A stretch of DNA of 64,000 nt from Trichoderma breve (Eukaryota; Ascomycota; Sordariomycetes; Hypocreales; Hypocreaceae), in NCBI RefSeq assembly GCF_028502605.1, contig NC_079232.1:4650001-4714000 (forward strand), given 5' to 3'. Position 1 is the stretch's first letter. Each line of letters starts with the position of its first letter. A program made the position numbers and the translations under genes. The notes under the pieces were generated by a model. The model searched no databases, was not told the DNA's origin, and saw nothing but the letters and a program-made list of their open reading frames with translations. This document shows, piece after piece, positions 11,839-23,689 of the stretch.

Positions 11839-13211
11839 ATGTCGAGCGAATACCCATATCCCAGACCTCATCGATTGGATCTTGATAATATCAAGATCAG
11901 CATTACCCACGAATCGTACACCATCGCTCTTCAAACGGTGGATTACTATCACCGACAAGCTATAACAATGACCCCGGATGAGCAAGAAAAATACGTTGAA
12001 ATGGTCCGGAGTTCTACTTTGGACCAAAACTATGCAGCCAACAAAAATAGTACAAACGCGTGGTAGAGAACCACGGAGACTTGGATACAGGCGGGCAGGT
12101 CGGCGTCGTGCCACGAGACACTCGAAGAATCCTGAAAGACAACGACACTACATGGGTGCCAGCATCGGGATGGGAACAGCCCGACGACCCAGATGATACC
12201 CCGGACAAGCGCAAGGACAAAGAAGATGACAATCGACGGCCAAAGAAACTCAAAGTCACCACCTCCCGCTTCCGCTTGCCAGACGACGACTACGGCGAAG
12301 ACCCTTCCCCGACCTGGTTCGCGGCAACACCGCTACCAAACAACCCCACGGGAACAGGCGAGAGTCGAACTAACAAAATTGAGACCAAGATAGCGGCCTT
12401 GGAATTGGAACTCCAGACAGAAAGAGAGCTACGCTAAGCTCAGCAAGAAACAATCACCAGCCAGGGAAATCAGATTGCCCAACTGGAGGTGAGGAACGCC
12501 AAACTGGTCCCTCCAACAGAACAACGCCCAGTAATAATAAACTGTGGAAGTATCTCAAGGACCCAGTGAATGCTTATTGCCATGCTCACTTTGTCATGTT
12601 GGCCGCCGCTTATGGCATCTCCAAGCTCCCACATCTTCGAGAGAATGTTGAAGGCGCTGGCGATGTTTTCGAAAATTATGGACTACTCAGAACATTACGA
12701 TCATTCTTATCACCACTCGACGCCGTCGCCAACTGAAGATAGTCCTGCTTCAGCAGTTGCGGCACCAGCCCATGGATCAACTTTAGTAGATGAGACTCCT
12801 TCTACTGGTGCAACCCCCATCAATCAGCCAATGACGCCGCCTCCCAACGAACCACAATTTGCTCCTGCCGCCCCGCCTCTTACGGCTCGTCAAGCGTGGG
12901 ATCCCTTTCTCTCCTCCTGATGAAGCACCAGTCGAGCCAAATTCAGCGTCGATTCAACCAACCGTTGGTCTTTGGGCCACAACGCCCATTTCTATTCCTT
13001 CAACAACTCCCGGACCGCAGCCGAAGAGTCCAACTTACTCTCCTCAGCTCAACCCTACCCTCAACGCCAATGAAGGACGGCATTCGCCTTCGATTGAAAT
13101 CGCGGCTTTGAGAGAGAGAGAACTAGAACTTTAGAAGATGAAAAGGCTGCTCTTTCGCAGATGATTCGTGAGCTTACCACCGCTTTTAATCACTCAACGC
13201 CAGCTTGGTAA
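11839..13211 (+). pseudogene. Relic copy B, frame-broken, with coiled-coil segments
   Basis: The frame starts MSSEYPYPRPHRLDLDN, contains MTPDEQEKYVEMV, and stops at 12066. One base out of phase a frame continues through a charged disordered segment (WVPASGWEQPDDPDD, then KKLKVTTSRFRLPDDDYGED) into a coiled coil (NKIETKIAALELELQTEREL) that hits TAA at 12435-12437 yet stays coiled-coil-like beyond it (GNQIAQLEVRNAKLV). A further frame at 12542-12736 (KLWKYLKDPVNAYCHAHFVM...AYGISKLPHLREN) faintly recalls the last helices of a BTB/POZ domain. Another (from 12675) is Ser/Thr/Pro-rich, shifts near 12900, and ends in a coiled coil (IAALRERELEL) shifted again at about 13130 inside a GA-run before LEDEKAALSQMIREL. 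Several breaks point to a pseudogene. Function unknown. Confidence 0.55.
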
Positions 13212-13231
13212 TGCTGGAAGGCACAATCACT

Positions 13232-13589
13232 ATTGATTTGGGCGGTTTAAACAAGAGAAACTTCGAGATGAGGCGTTTTCAACAAATGTAGGTCCAGACA
13301 TAGTGTCTATGGGCACAAGGTGATGTAAGTGTTGGATCAATTTCCCAAATACCTCTACTTGAGCCTCTCGTTTTGCCTTGCCCTTCAAGGCCCATGAGAC
13401 TTTTTCCTTTCTAGGCCACAAATTTATCCGAAATGGCTCTGTCAAGCTCCTAGCCAGAAGTTGGCTCAAATTAACAGTCGGATTAGGAGGAGGAGGGGGC
13501 AAGAAGGAACTTTTGGCCACCATCTCGCGGATCATCTCGATAAGTTTGCGCACAGCCTCCAAAGTTTCGGAGTCGACGAGAGCCTCGTG
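13232..13589 (-). pseudogene. Possible gene fragment, unknown protein
   Basis: A minus-strand frame with protein-like composition: amphipathic EALVDSETLEAVRKLIEMI, a proline run (FLPPPPPNPTVNLSQLLA), then a basic stretch. It is bounded upstream by a stop and has no ATG at the start, so it would need an upstream exon (an AG precedes it at the stop). It lies within the relic island. I do not recognise it. Confidence 0.3.
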
Positions 13590-13984
13590 CTAGTCTTCTA
13601 ACAACGCCGTCTAGTTCTCTGACAACGGGATCATAAGTCGACAATTGCTAGTAGAACGCTTTGCAATTCGATGATGCCACATTGTGATGCCACATGACCT
13701 CCGCCTACCTACTATATAGGTAGCTACACTTGCCATAGCCCTTAGATACATCAAGTCACCTTCTGTATCACCTCCGGTCTCTATGTATTGTGACCATTGA
13801 TGCCGTGATCAGACCTTGTATGGCCTGATACACATTGTAGGGTAAAGAGTCATTGCGCTTTCATGGCTAAGGGGTGCCATAACCATACATTAGCTCGACT
13901 CTGGCCAATATATATATAGCTGTTGAGTTTGGATTGTTATTTTGGTTTGTATATAGGTAAAGATATATGTATTTTGAGCCGGGC

Positions 13985-14220
13985 TGTTGCCATTCAGGTG
14001 TTGCTGTAGGCAACTGGGCAAGTTGTTGAGAAAGCAAATACTTGTCTCCTTTGAAATTCTGTAATATTGATTTGACATAAGGGGTAATTGCAGAAATAAC
14101 TGATGATAGATTGTCTTTGAATGAGTTACTGCAGAAGAGCTGAAACCGTTCGTTAGGCATTCTGAGTTTCAATAGAGCCTCGGACTTTAGTTGGACGTTT
14201 CTCCAGAAGATATATATATG
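13985..14220 (-). pseudogene. Possible gene fragment, unknown protein
   Basis: Reading leftward, the frame gives FWRNVQLKSEALLKLRM, then NERFQLFCSNSFKDNL, ISAITPYVKSILQNF and LSQQLAQLPTATPEW. That is a balanced, helical composition unlike the low-complexity AT-rich sequence that follows it. The fragment has no clear start and dissolves into repeats of TATATA/TTTGTATA after EWQQPG. Probably a decayed exon of an unidentified gene. Confidence 0.3.
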
Positions 14221-17200
14221 GTAATCCAGTCAGTCATACTTTGTGGCCTGAATCTTCGAGGTTTGACTTGGTCGGCTTTGGCCGATCGGGTTGAGCTACA
14301 GAGTGATTCTGGATTTCGAACCAAAGGCTGGGGCGTAGCCTTGCTCTGACCTAGCTATTGCAGCTTTACTGACCCTCTTGATAAAAAAATGTAACCCCCA
14401 TATGGTAATCCAGAGTTATACTCGTTCGGTTTAGCAGAGTATGGAATATTCTTGTCCATAAGCGAGAAACACTCTTGCAATTTGACGGCAACGCTCGCTG
14501 GCGTGAAACTTCACTGCCGGCACATCTGATGCCGGGTGGCATTTCCTAGGGAGCTGAGAGCCGGGGCTAGTACACGAGCTGAACCGTATTCCGTATTCTT
14601 GACATAATGGGATCGACTGAGCTGAACGAATGAATCGTGATCTCCAGCGCTTGCTGGCTCGCCCTACAGGCTAGAAACAGCCATCTCTCTACCCCAGATG
14701 TTCACCTCGCGGCTAGAAGGAAAGCCACCCTTCTAGCCTGGAACAACTTCAAACCACCACGCTCAAATAAAGTTTCCCGCCACCACAAAGTCATCACAAA
14801 AGTCAAAAAGTCAAAGGCAAGATCGCGTAATTGCTCAAACGACTCATGCGGTGAGGCCTCACTGGGGTGGCAATGTGTCAGTCGCAAACTCCTAATTTGA
14901 CGCCACCTGTCGTAGAAGACGTCTGGCCTGCTTCTAGGCAAAAGTAAAATTGCTTCTGGTTTCAAAGGGGCTTAAAACTTGTGATGCTCTCCTCGAACTC
15001 GGGCGAACGCCAAGCGGTATAGGAGGAGTACAGGCATGTACGTCGCGACGAAATTAGATGCTAGTAGTATCAAGCCTTCGTATGTAGTAGAACGAGTAGT
15101 GCACAATGAATGTCCCCGAATCATGGGTTTACCGCTTCAGGGGCTCGATGAAAGCGTGGCGTACCCGTACCTGTGGTCTGGGATTAGTCGATCCAATAGT
15201 TTGTCGTTCCATTCACGAAGCGATGCAGGGTGGCATTTTTCCAGGAAGCAAACACGTGGAGCGATAACCTTGGTGGCAACGTGCCTTGACCCCAGGATTT
15301 TGTTGGCAATGTTGCTAGGATAGCTCCTTTGTTGCAGGGATTGGATCTTGGGGATTTTTGCTGCCGAAAGACGGCAGCACGCATCCGTCAGCCCTGATAA
15401 GAACGTTGAGAATGGCGTTATCTGAAACTACATATCGCAAGATGTATGACCACATGTCGAGTCCGGACCGCTAGGATACAGTAAACACATGGGGAGCTTG
15501 TAATCATCCCCTGTGGTGAGACCGCCACCGAGATTCGTTTAGGCTGGAGATTCAAGTAAGGAAATGCACATCGCCCGATCCGGCAAACAGTGTTATCGCG
15601 CGCACGAACCATGCTTGCAGGATGGTGGTGAGAAGCTTATATTCCAGGCATCCACAGAATTGAAACGAAAACTGCACCCAGTCGACCCTTGAGTCAGAGT
15701 TGAAGCATTGTAACCACGTTTGCTGCTTCTCTCAGAAATGCATTCTCTCACGTGGCTAGTCACAAACAGCCACAAACTGCATTCCTGCCGCGCGGTTGAG
15801 AGCCTACCCAGCTAGCAAGCAAGGGCAATATTAAGTGCTGATGCTGATGCCATCTCGCACGTTCTCCTTGTGAGCTAGTGATGATAGGAGGTTTATCAGC
15901 ACATGGCGTGAATCGGAACTTTAGAGCCTTCAGGGTCCAGGGCAAGAAGCACAGGGGAAACATTGACGCTCGACATTGAGCAAGCCGTGTCGCACTATTG
16001 TGGTCACAAGACATTGCGCACAGACATGGGAGCAGACTCAATCTGGTGTATGTCTGTATCCATTGAGTGTCGATGCAGATGATGGCGTCTATTCCGTATC
16101 ATTCACCGAGCGAAAGATTTTATGGAGCGTCAGGATGGCAAACCCGGTAGCGGTCACCCCCACGACGTTTGTATGGATATGTACCTTTTCTTTCGATATA
16201 ACGTTTTAAGAACTCGCTCCATTAGGTTGTACCTGCAGGGTACCGTATTGGATGAGAAGCATGAGAGTTGAGAAGGGAAAGAAAAATCTGATGGACATGG
16301 TTCAGCTAGAGCGGCGTGGCGCCTCTTAGCCATCTGGACGTTGGGTGAAGTGGAGTGACAACTCGGAGGTAGTTCGTCATTATTCCCGACTTTCTGGATG
16401 AATGGAAAAGGCGTTGTTGTTGTTGTTGCTGTTGTTGTCTCAATGCCACGGGAGGCTATGTATGAATGGTTTCATATTGGAATGAATTCATCTCGACTGC
16501 TCTTGGCACTTGTTGGTGGACCTGTAACGCTTCAAGTCTCGCCATCGACCAACAGCACGATCGCGACAAACAATGCCAGCTTGTCCTTGAGATACCGTAG
16601 TGACAGAAAACGGCCACTATCACAGAGTATTTTGGGAACGGAGTAAGCAGCTCAACTCGCACGAGATGCGCATCGGTCCGGCGGATAGAAATTTCATCTG
16701 TTGGTGGCGCCAAGGGATTGCTGGGATTGCCGTTGCTTCTGTACAAAGTAGGAAGTTGCTGCTATCTCGAGACGCAGCATTGCCGACACAATTGCCGTTC
16801 AAGATTAGTAATGTGGAGAGCTGACAGAAGGCAAGGTCACGTGCAAGCTGACTTTGAAAGCTTCAGCCCAGCTAGACAGTAAAAGCTCAAGGAAATGGCC
16901 ACTGTCAAGCCCGTCAGCTCGCATTTTCTTGTCACGACGCAGCTGAAGATGCTAGATTACAGTACTTGACAGGTCCCTTTTCGGCAACAAGGTTGGGCGA
17001 AAGGGGGCAGTCAATCATGCATGGCGCGTGTTCATGCGGAGCCGTATTCCGAGAGCAAAGCAAATAAAACAATTTGACAGCTCCCTGAGGGGCCCTTTTC
17101 CACCCCTGGATATCGGCGATTGCTCCATCGACGCTCGTCATTTCAGTCTTGATACGGAGTTGATGGAGTACCTGCTCGTAAGGAGGGCTCCATAAAAAGC

Positions 17201-20200
17201 AACGGCTCCAGTTGTCTGTAATACTTTGGTTTCCACACGTCGGACCGCTCCTGCTCCGTACCTCATGCAGTGCCTCATGCCGGTACCCGCTTCTCCGTAT
17301 AAGAAATGAGACAGATGGATGATACAGTCCACAGCGAATCAATCGGGGCTTGTCGCAACGGTGGATCGAGTGGTGATAGGTACGATAGGCGAATCCAAAG
17401 TGTACAAGGATGGCCTAGTTTTTTTTCTTTTTTTGTTTCTCTAATTTCATCTTTTTTTAATTCATTGTTCCTTTCGTCCTTTGTTATCATTGTGGCGGAT
17501 GGCGCACAAGGCAGAGGCGAGCGACAAAGGACATCTTCGCACAAAGGTACGGAGCTACGTCCGTCGCACAGGCGCTTGGTGACAAGCTACGACCACGTGA
17601 TGGAGATAAGAGATTGCGCAGTGACAGCACGGGAGGCGCTAACATTTGCGCGTGCCAAAGGGCGGGAGCGCAATGTACCCAGATTCCACTGACAGATTGT
17701 ACCCTCGTATCCGAACTTTGAAGTACCAGGACTCCTTCAAGTACTTCTCCATACATGCGGTTTGGCGACATCTACCGCCACCAGAGCGCTTCCGCCTCTA
17801 TGGATTATGCCAAGAACGAATGTGCAAGCAGAGAATGCTGCTGCCTGGCCATTGTGATAAGGCTCTTTACTGTGCATATCAACGCCTAGAAGGCATTCGG
17901 TGATGATGGCCCAGCTTTTTGGCACAGTGACAGGGGCCCCGCTAATCAATTGACTTGGAACCAAAGTCGTGACGTACTTGGTGCCCGTGCTCCGTCGGTG
18001 GCTGCAGTCCAGACCCATTGTCTTTTGCCATGGGCCTCCACTGCCCACCAGAGCTGCTTTGACGGGCCAAGTAAGAGATCAACAAACCGTAAGCCTGCAA
18101 ACAACGACAACAACGGCGACAATCTCAGAAACGCGTACTCGTACCTCGTAGAGAACGCCAATCAGGGGTTCTGGCTGAAATTCATCCCCAGCACGGATCT
18201 CTAGTTCGTGGGCAATTAGGGTAAACCGCTAGCTACCCGGCGCCCGCATGCATCGAGCCGGCTAGCTTTTGCGCTCACCGCATCCCCTCCAGTCAAGACT
18301 CAATTTTCCGTCGTGCTGTACTCGTACAAAGCAGAGGGTCAGAAAAGGGACAAGGGGAGAGTAGTTAAGTCCAGCATCTGCAAGGCTCGAATGAGCTGGT
18401 CCCCTAAAAATTATCCGATATGGAAGCTGGCTCGACTTTTTGAGTTCTGGCACTAATGCAATTTGCTCTCTTGACCCTCCTCTTTAGGGCTGCCCGTTTC
18501 AGTCGACTTTTCGGTTGGAGGGGAGCAAAAGCCGACACGAGGGGCCCGCGCACGATCAAAATCGCGATCTCAATCACATCGCATCCAAAGCTTTGTTCTC
18601 TTGTGCCATCTGCCAGCACCGGCTCTTGGGTTCATTGACGGACGGCGGGGAGAGCTTTACTAGGAGTCCACTTGGAGGCCGATGCCTCATGCTGCTCCGT
18701 GCGCGCTGCGAGAGAGGGGCTCCATGGCCTCGGCTGCTCCCAGCGTTGCGGAACGGCCTTGGATGCTGTCGCAAGTTTGTGCTTGGTTGGACTGGGTCTT
18801 CAGCCCCAGAAGGCGTGCTGGGTTACCTTGCCAGCCAATCCTCAGCAGTCGAGATGACGCTGGTGGGTGAGCAGTATCATGCTCTCTTTGTCCCTGTAGG
18901 TACCAAGAGGTACGAGTGCTCGTCTAAGAGCTGAGTGTTTGCATGCACAGGCATGCACACAATGTGCTCCGTACGCGTTGTGTCCTGCGAAGCTGCATAC
19001 ATATCTTGGCTTTGAAGATGAGTAGGTAGTAGCGCCGAGAGGAATCATCGCCATGGGAATGCATGTGATGCACTGTGTCACTCAGAGCGTGGGATTTTAC
19101 TGCGGGTGTGGTTTCTCTTGCATGGTACTTGGGGCTGCGCCTGGACAAACGCCGGGCCGAGGTACCGCGCTTTTCTTTTGCGAAGCCAGTCGAGCGTTCC
19201 GGCGGCGGCGCCAGGCTGTCTTGTCGTAAGAGCCTGGAACAAGAAAAAAAGCACCGCTCAGGCCACCTCCCAACTCTCGCCTCGTGGCCACCCGCCGCCG
19301 CCTTAACTCTCAAAAGCCGGGGCCCATGTACTGCAACATTGGTTGACCGACGCAGGTACTTGCGCGTCCTGCGGGCTGCAGCTAGCGCACTAGGTTTCTG
19401 CAGGTCAGGATCTTCGTACTCCATACTTTGGAAGCCTCGCTAGCTTTAGATCAATGTCTCAGAGGGCATGCGGAGGGCCAGAGACTGACACACGTGAGGC
19501 TCGCATGGCACAGGCGAAAAGCCACCACATCAGACACGAATTGCCTTGCTGAACCACATGTCGCGTACAGTAAGATGTACATACAGCGACCTGCTGAAAA
19601 GGATGCACAGAACAGACAATCTGATGCAGCATCCTTACCGTTCGGAACCAAAGTACCTACCTGTTCCGAAGAGTGGCGGGCTGAGATAACGACGCGAGAT
19701 ACCCTACCGCACTTGTACATTTTGGTACTTGACCTGCTGCAGAGACAGAGATGAGGGACGGTATCGCATCCTTCAGAGACAAGCATCGGTAGGTTAATTT
19801 GGATATCGGCGGGCGGAGCCATGCGCCTAACTCCTGGGAACATTATCGCAGCAGCGACTACGCAATTTGGCAGCCCCGTCGTATCTCGCCCTTTCGCGCT
19901 CTGTTTCGTGGGGCCATCATTAGGTGCAGTACGGAGTACAGTACAAAGTACATGCTTGATAGCCTCCATTTTTTTTCTCGGGTGGTCGCCGTCCATGGCT
20001 GTTGTTGTGGCTTTGTGGCTGTTTTCCCACAATAACGTCTCTCCCCCTCCCCCCTTGAAAGAAAATTTTGCCTTTTTGCTTTACCGAGCTCCGAACAAGT
20101 TCCATATGGCGCCAGACCGTTACACAACAGCCAGCCCTGCCACTGGCATGCGGCCTCTCATCCTTTTGCAGCGAGGCATTCTGGGGAGTCGGACTACTGA

Positions 20201-21479
20201 GCCTCGTCTTGAGCACGGGGCATGAGTGCATGTAAGCTGGCAGTTAGTCAGTCTGCCTGGCTTACTTGATACGAAGGCTCCAATGAAAAGAGTCGGTGGC
20301 TGACTTTGCAGGGCATCTAAGAGGCGGTGGCCAATATTAAATCATCGATTGTCGGTCGATAGATAACCAGCTGGTGCAAATAGTGAACGGATAGGTTGCC
20401 TTGGTCGCACAGGCCCCCCCTCTCTTGTCTGGCGTCTGGACCGAAGGCTTGCAGCATTTGGGATCAGGAGGGTTGGATTGGATGGGGCTGCAAATCGTGC
20501 ATCGTGTGCTGCACCAATGGCGCTGCGCCACTGCGCTCCACAACCCCTGCCCAGTTTACTGGATCGAGTAATTCCAATGAGGCACGAGCTAATGACAAGT
20601 CCAGAGAGACAGGCGGGCTCCAGGAATAGCACCAGCACCAGGGAACAAGGACTCGGGTCCGCGTTATGGGGCCTGGCGACTTTGTGTGCGACGAGCACTG
20701 CAGCGAGCAGGTACCCACGTTACTGTAGTGTACTTGTAAGGTACCTGCGGAATGTACCGTCTGTGTTTTTGTGTCTTGTGTCTTGTGTTTTGTGCAAAGG
20801 CTTGGCAGGCATTGTAAATAGGTAAGCGTCTTCTTATTCTATTGATTCCATAGCCTAGCACCCCCCGTCTCTCGTCAGATAATTCGGGGGCCAGACGTGG
20901 AGGACAGGAGGATAGACACCGCTACCGCTATCTATCAAACGTCCAGTTGGTGAATCAATCAACCATTGAAGAGTCTAGCCCCTACTCCGTCCCCTCGCCT
21001 CGCCCCAAGAAGATACGGCGCAGTACTTGCATGGAACCTGCAGCTGCTCTAGTGCTGAAAGGCCAGTCGCGGCTAATTGGCGAAGTCGACCTGATGCGCG
21101 GTAGCAAATCCTGGCCCAGCCACGGAATTGGTGCGACTGCAACGGGTTAGCACCAGCGCGCTCGTGTGCATCCCCATCGCCCCAAGACATGGAATGTATC
21201 GCCAGGTACTCTCTAATTAAGTCGGCCAAGGTGCAGGTGCTGGTACTGCTAATTCCCTCCATCCCACTAGCAGGTGCTAGGTATTGCCTCGCACGCCACC
21301 GCATCCGGGGCTGCGCTGCCTTTCAGGTCCCATCTCCCGCGCTGCTGCTGCTCCAGTCTTATCAACGACGGAAACCCTGTGTCTTGGCCTTGCAGCGGAT
21401 TTTTGCCTTCTGACTCCTCGCTTTTGTGCATACATGTACCTCTGCTCCGTGCTTTACATTACATTGCTACTAGGCCTAG
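14221..21479. other. Gene desert (~7.3 kb) upstream of the membrane-protein gene
   Basis: No frame has protein-like composition on either strand and no RNA gene is convincing. Visible elements: a GTT/GCT microsatellite at 16411-16440, a T-rich tract at about 17419-17463, and many copies of TACGGAGTA/CTCCGTA and GGTACCT-type motifs (for example 17243, 18967, 19927, 20707). These scattered motifs and long spacing resemble extended intergenic regions common in Hypocreales. Confidence 0.6.
16411..16440. repeat. GTT microsatellite
   Basis: GCGTTGTTGTTGTTGTTGCTG followed by TTGTTGTCT: an interrupted trinucleotide repeat in non-coding sequence. Confidence 0.9.
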
Positions 21480-22005
21480 TACATGCACGCACTCTCTTCT
21501 CTCAGCCGCCATTCCATTCCCTCCATCCATATCTACTACTTTCCACATCCTAACACACCTTTCTTCCCATTACATACATACATACATTTGGTCCCTCCCG
21601 AGAATCTCATCTCTCGCCAACCCTCCCATCGGTCTTCTTTTTCTTCTTCTTCCTTCTCTCTATATTTTTCTTGCTGCTATCCCGACGAGGTCCTTCCCCC
21701 CCGATGTAACCGCCTGCTGCGGCCACTATACTTGCAGCGTTCATGCAGCAACCCCTCCGAATCCCGCTATCCGAATCGACGCTCCCGCCAGCACAGCGCT
21801 TCCGCCAGCAGCAGAGGCCGAATGCCCGCTGGACAGAGACTCCCTAGCGTCTGCGTTTCTTCAACAACAACAACAACAACAACAACACCAAGAACAATAG
21901 CATCGCGACTCTCCTAAAAACCCGCCCCCGAAACCCGCCCTACCTCGCTCGTCGAGCCCTCTGCGGAGGTCGACGGGCGCGGGCCACAGCAGCAAAAAGC
22001 CCGCC
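21480..22005 (+). promoter_or_regulatory. Pyrimidine-rich 5' leader of the membrane-protein gene
   Basis: Dense C/T-rich sequence (clearest at 21550-21700, TCTTCTTTTTCTTCTTCTTC type) followed by a CAA-repeat at 21861-21887 leads into the ATG at 22006. This is the usual look of a long fungal 5' UTR. Open frames across it are of biased composition and are not called as genes. Confidence 0.55.
21861..21887. repeat. CAA microsatellite in the leader
   Basis: About nine consecutive CAA/ACA units beginning TCAACAACAACAACAAC, about 120 bp before the start codon of the downstream gene. CAA repeats in leaders are unstructured. Confidence 0.9.
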
Positions 22006-23689
22006 ATGTCCATCTACTCAGATCCCCCGGCGCTGCGAGCGTTTTCTGAGGACAAGCCCACGCTGCTTGTCTGCTGGTGGGCCACAATCTTCTGCGCCCT
22101 TATGATCCTGTTTCGCATCGCCGGCCGATTTATCCGAACCGAAAAGCTCTTCTCCGAAGACAAGTTCGCCGCCGTCGCCCTGGTCCCCTTGTTCCTGCGC
22201 ATGGGCTGCGTCCACTTCATCCTCATCCACGGCACTAACAACGCCGACTTCACCGGCGTCACCCTCACCCCCGACGAGATTCACAAGAGATCCGTGGCCA
22301 GCGGCCTCGTTCTCCTCAGCCGCATACTTTATGCCGCGACGTAAGTAGTCCGCATGCTTGCAATGTTACTCAGCGCGTAGTGGTGGAGTGAATGGGATGG
22401 ATGGATAGATGGATAGATGAATGGATGAATGGATGAGAAGAGACGCATTTTACTGACTGATCCCGAATTACAGACTATGGATCCTCAAGGGCACTGTTCT
22501 CGAATTCCTCAGGCGAATTACCGACCTTTCATGGCAACAGTCGCAAAAGTACACGCTAATCGCCATTCGATGGGCCCTCGGGCTCACCTTCATCGCCGTC
22601 ATCATTAGCGATCTTGCAGAATGCAACCCCTTCAAGCATTACTGGCAGGTCTTGCCTGACCCCGGTGGTCAGTGCCGCCAAGGCTATGTCCAGCTCATCA
22701 CCATGGCCACCTGCAACATCCTAACCGACCTGATGCTTGTCATCTTTCCCATTCCTATCATCATTCAGAGCCACATGCCGCTTCGCAGAAAGCTTCAGCT
22801 CCTCATCCTCTTCTCTCTCAGCTTGTCCGTCGTGGCAGTCACCCTCTACCGGGTCCCGCGGATTATCGACGTCGACGGTCGACAGCAGTACCGATCGCTC
22901 TTGGCGTCAGTCGAGTTGATTTTCGCCACTGCATCCGCAAACGCCCTTGTTCTGGGCTCATTCGTCCGAGACCGAGGCGTCAAGAAGCAGAAGCCCAGGC
23001 GAACGTCGACTGCCGCCGAGTCTTTCGAACGCACCAACACCATCCGAAGGCCAACCATCCACAGACAGTGGGGTAGCGATGAGGATTTGGTCAGGGATGT
23101 TGGGCTGGCCGTTGAACCTGAGCTCCGAGAGCAGCCCGACAGCCCGTCGTCTGATCTTTACGCGCCCATCCAGCCGATGAGCTCTATCGGACAAGACCGC
23201 CAACGGCAATGGCAGCAGCAGCAGCAGGACGAGAGTGCGCATGAAAGCGCCCAGGAGAGTGCTCAAGCGAGCCAAGACTTGTTGATCTACAAGACCGAAT
23301 CCCAGCACGGATCTCAGCACGAATCTCGAAAACTCTCACTGTTTGATGTCGGTGGCCTTCTCGAAGAGGGACCCGCCACCAGCAGCGGAAGTTTCCGAAG
23401 AGGGAGCAGCTTTACCTCGTCTTCCCAGGAGGCAAGCACCTCTCAAGCCGCCATCCCGCAGGCGTCCCGAAAAGCCAGCACAAACGGCGTTCGACGTGGC
23501 TCAACAGCTCTGTTGCAAGACTTGGGTGGCCTTCTAGGCCCCTTGAACTCAAAGTCGTCAGTCCGTTCCAAGCATAGAACTGGTACTGAACTGCAACCAA
23601 TCCCACAGTCTCATCAGGAGCATCATGCTTCTGGAAGCGCAGCGTCAGATCTCGTTCTCATGGACCCCGGTGGCCTTTTACGATCATGA
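22006..23689 (+). CDS. Seven-helix fungal rhodopsin/PTH11-like integral membrane protein
   Basis: Exons 22006-22340 and 22474-23689, phase 2 junction (GTAAGT...TTACAG), 516 residues. About seven hydrophobic helices fill residues 20-290, e.g. LLVCWWATIFCALMILF, YTLIAIRWALGLTFIAVII, NILTDLMLVIFPIPIII and LQLLILFSLSLSVVAVTLY. The loop C-x-P...W...PGGQC followed by ATCNILTDL matches the fungal rhodopsin-like domain shared with PTH11-type receptors. No cysteine-rich CFEM domain precedes it, so it is an integral-membrane relative, not a classical PTH11. The ~220-residue cytosolic tail is Ser/Gln-rich and repeats D-x-GGLL three times: D403-L408, D461-L466 and D509-L514, the last two residues from the C-terminus. 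Ligand and signalling role are unknown. Confidence 0.85.
22391..22436. repeat. GGAT/GAAT tetranucleotide minisatellite inside intron 1
   Basis: Roughly ten tandem tetranucleotides of the GGATGGATGGATAGAT type, then ATGAATGGATGAATGG, lying wholly within the first intron of the membrane-protein gene. Length variation here would not alter the protein. Confidence 0.9.

Noticed and set aside
14310..14390. Minus-strand tRNA-like sequence with GGTTCGAAATCC and TAGCTAGGTCAGAGC
   Set aside because: B-box-like and A-box-like words are present, but the acceptor stem does not pair and the T-loop is off by a base. At most a degenerate tRNA-like remnant.
18515..19424. 139- and 166-codon frames in the GC-rich part of the first desert
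   Set aside because: Arg/Ser/Ala-rich translations from GC-rich DNA, overlapping frames on both strands, no domain.
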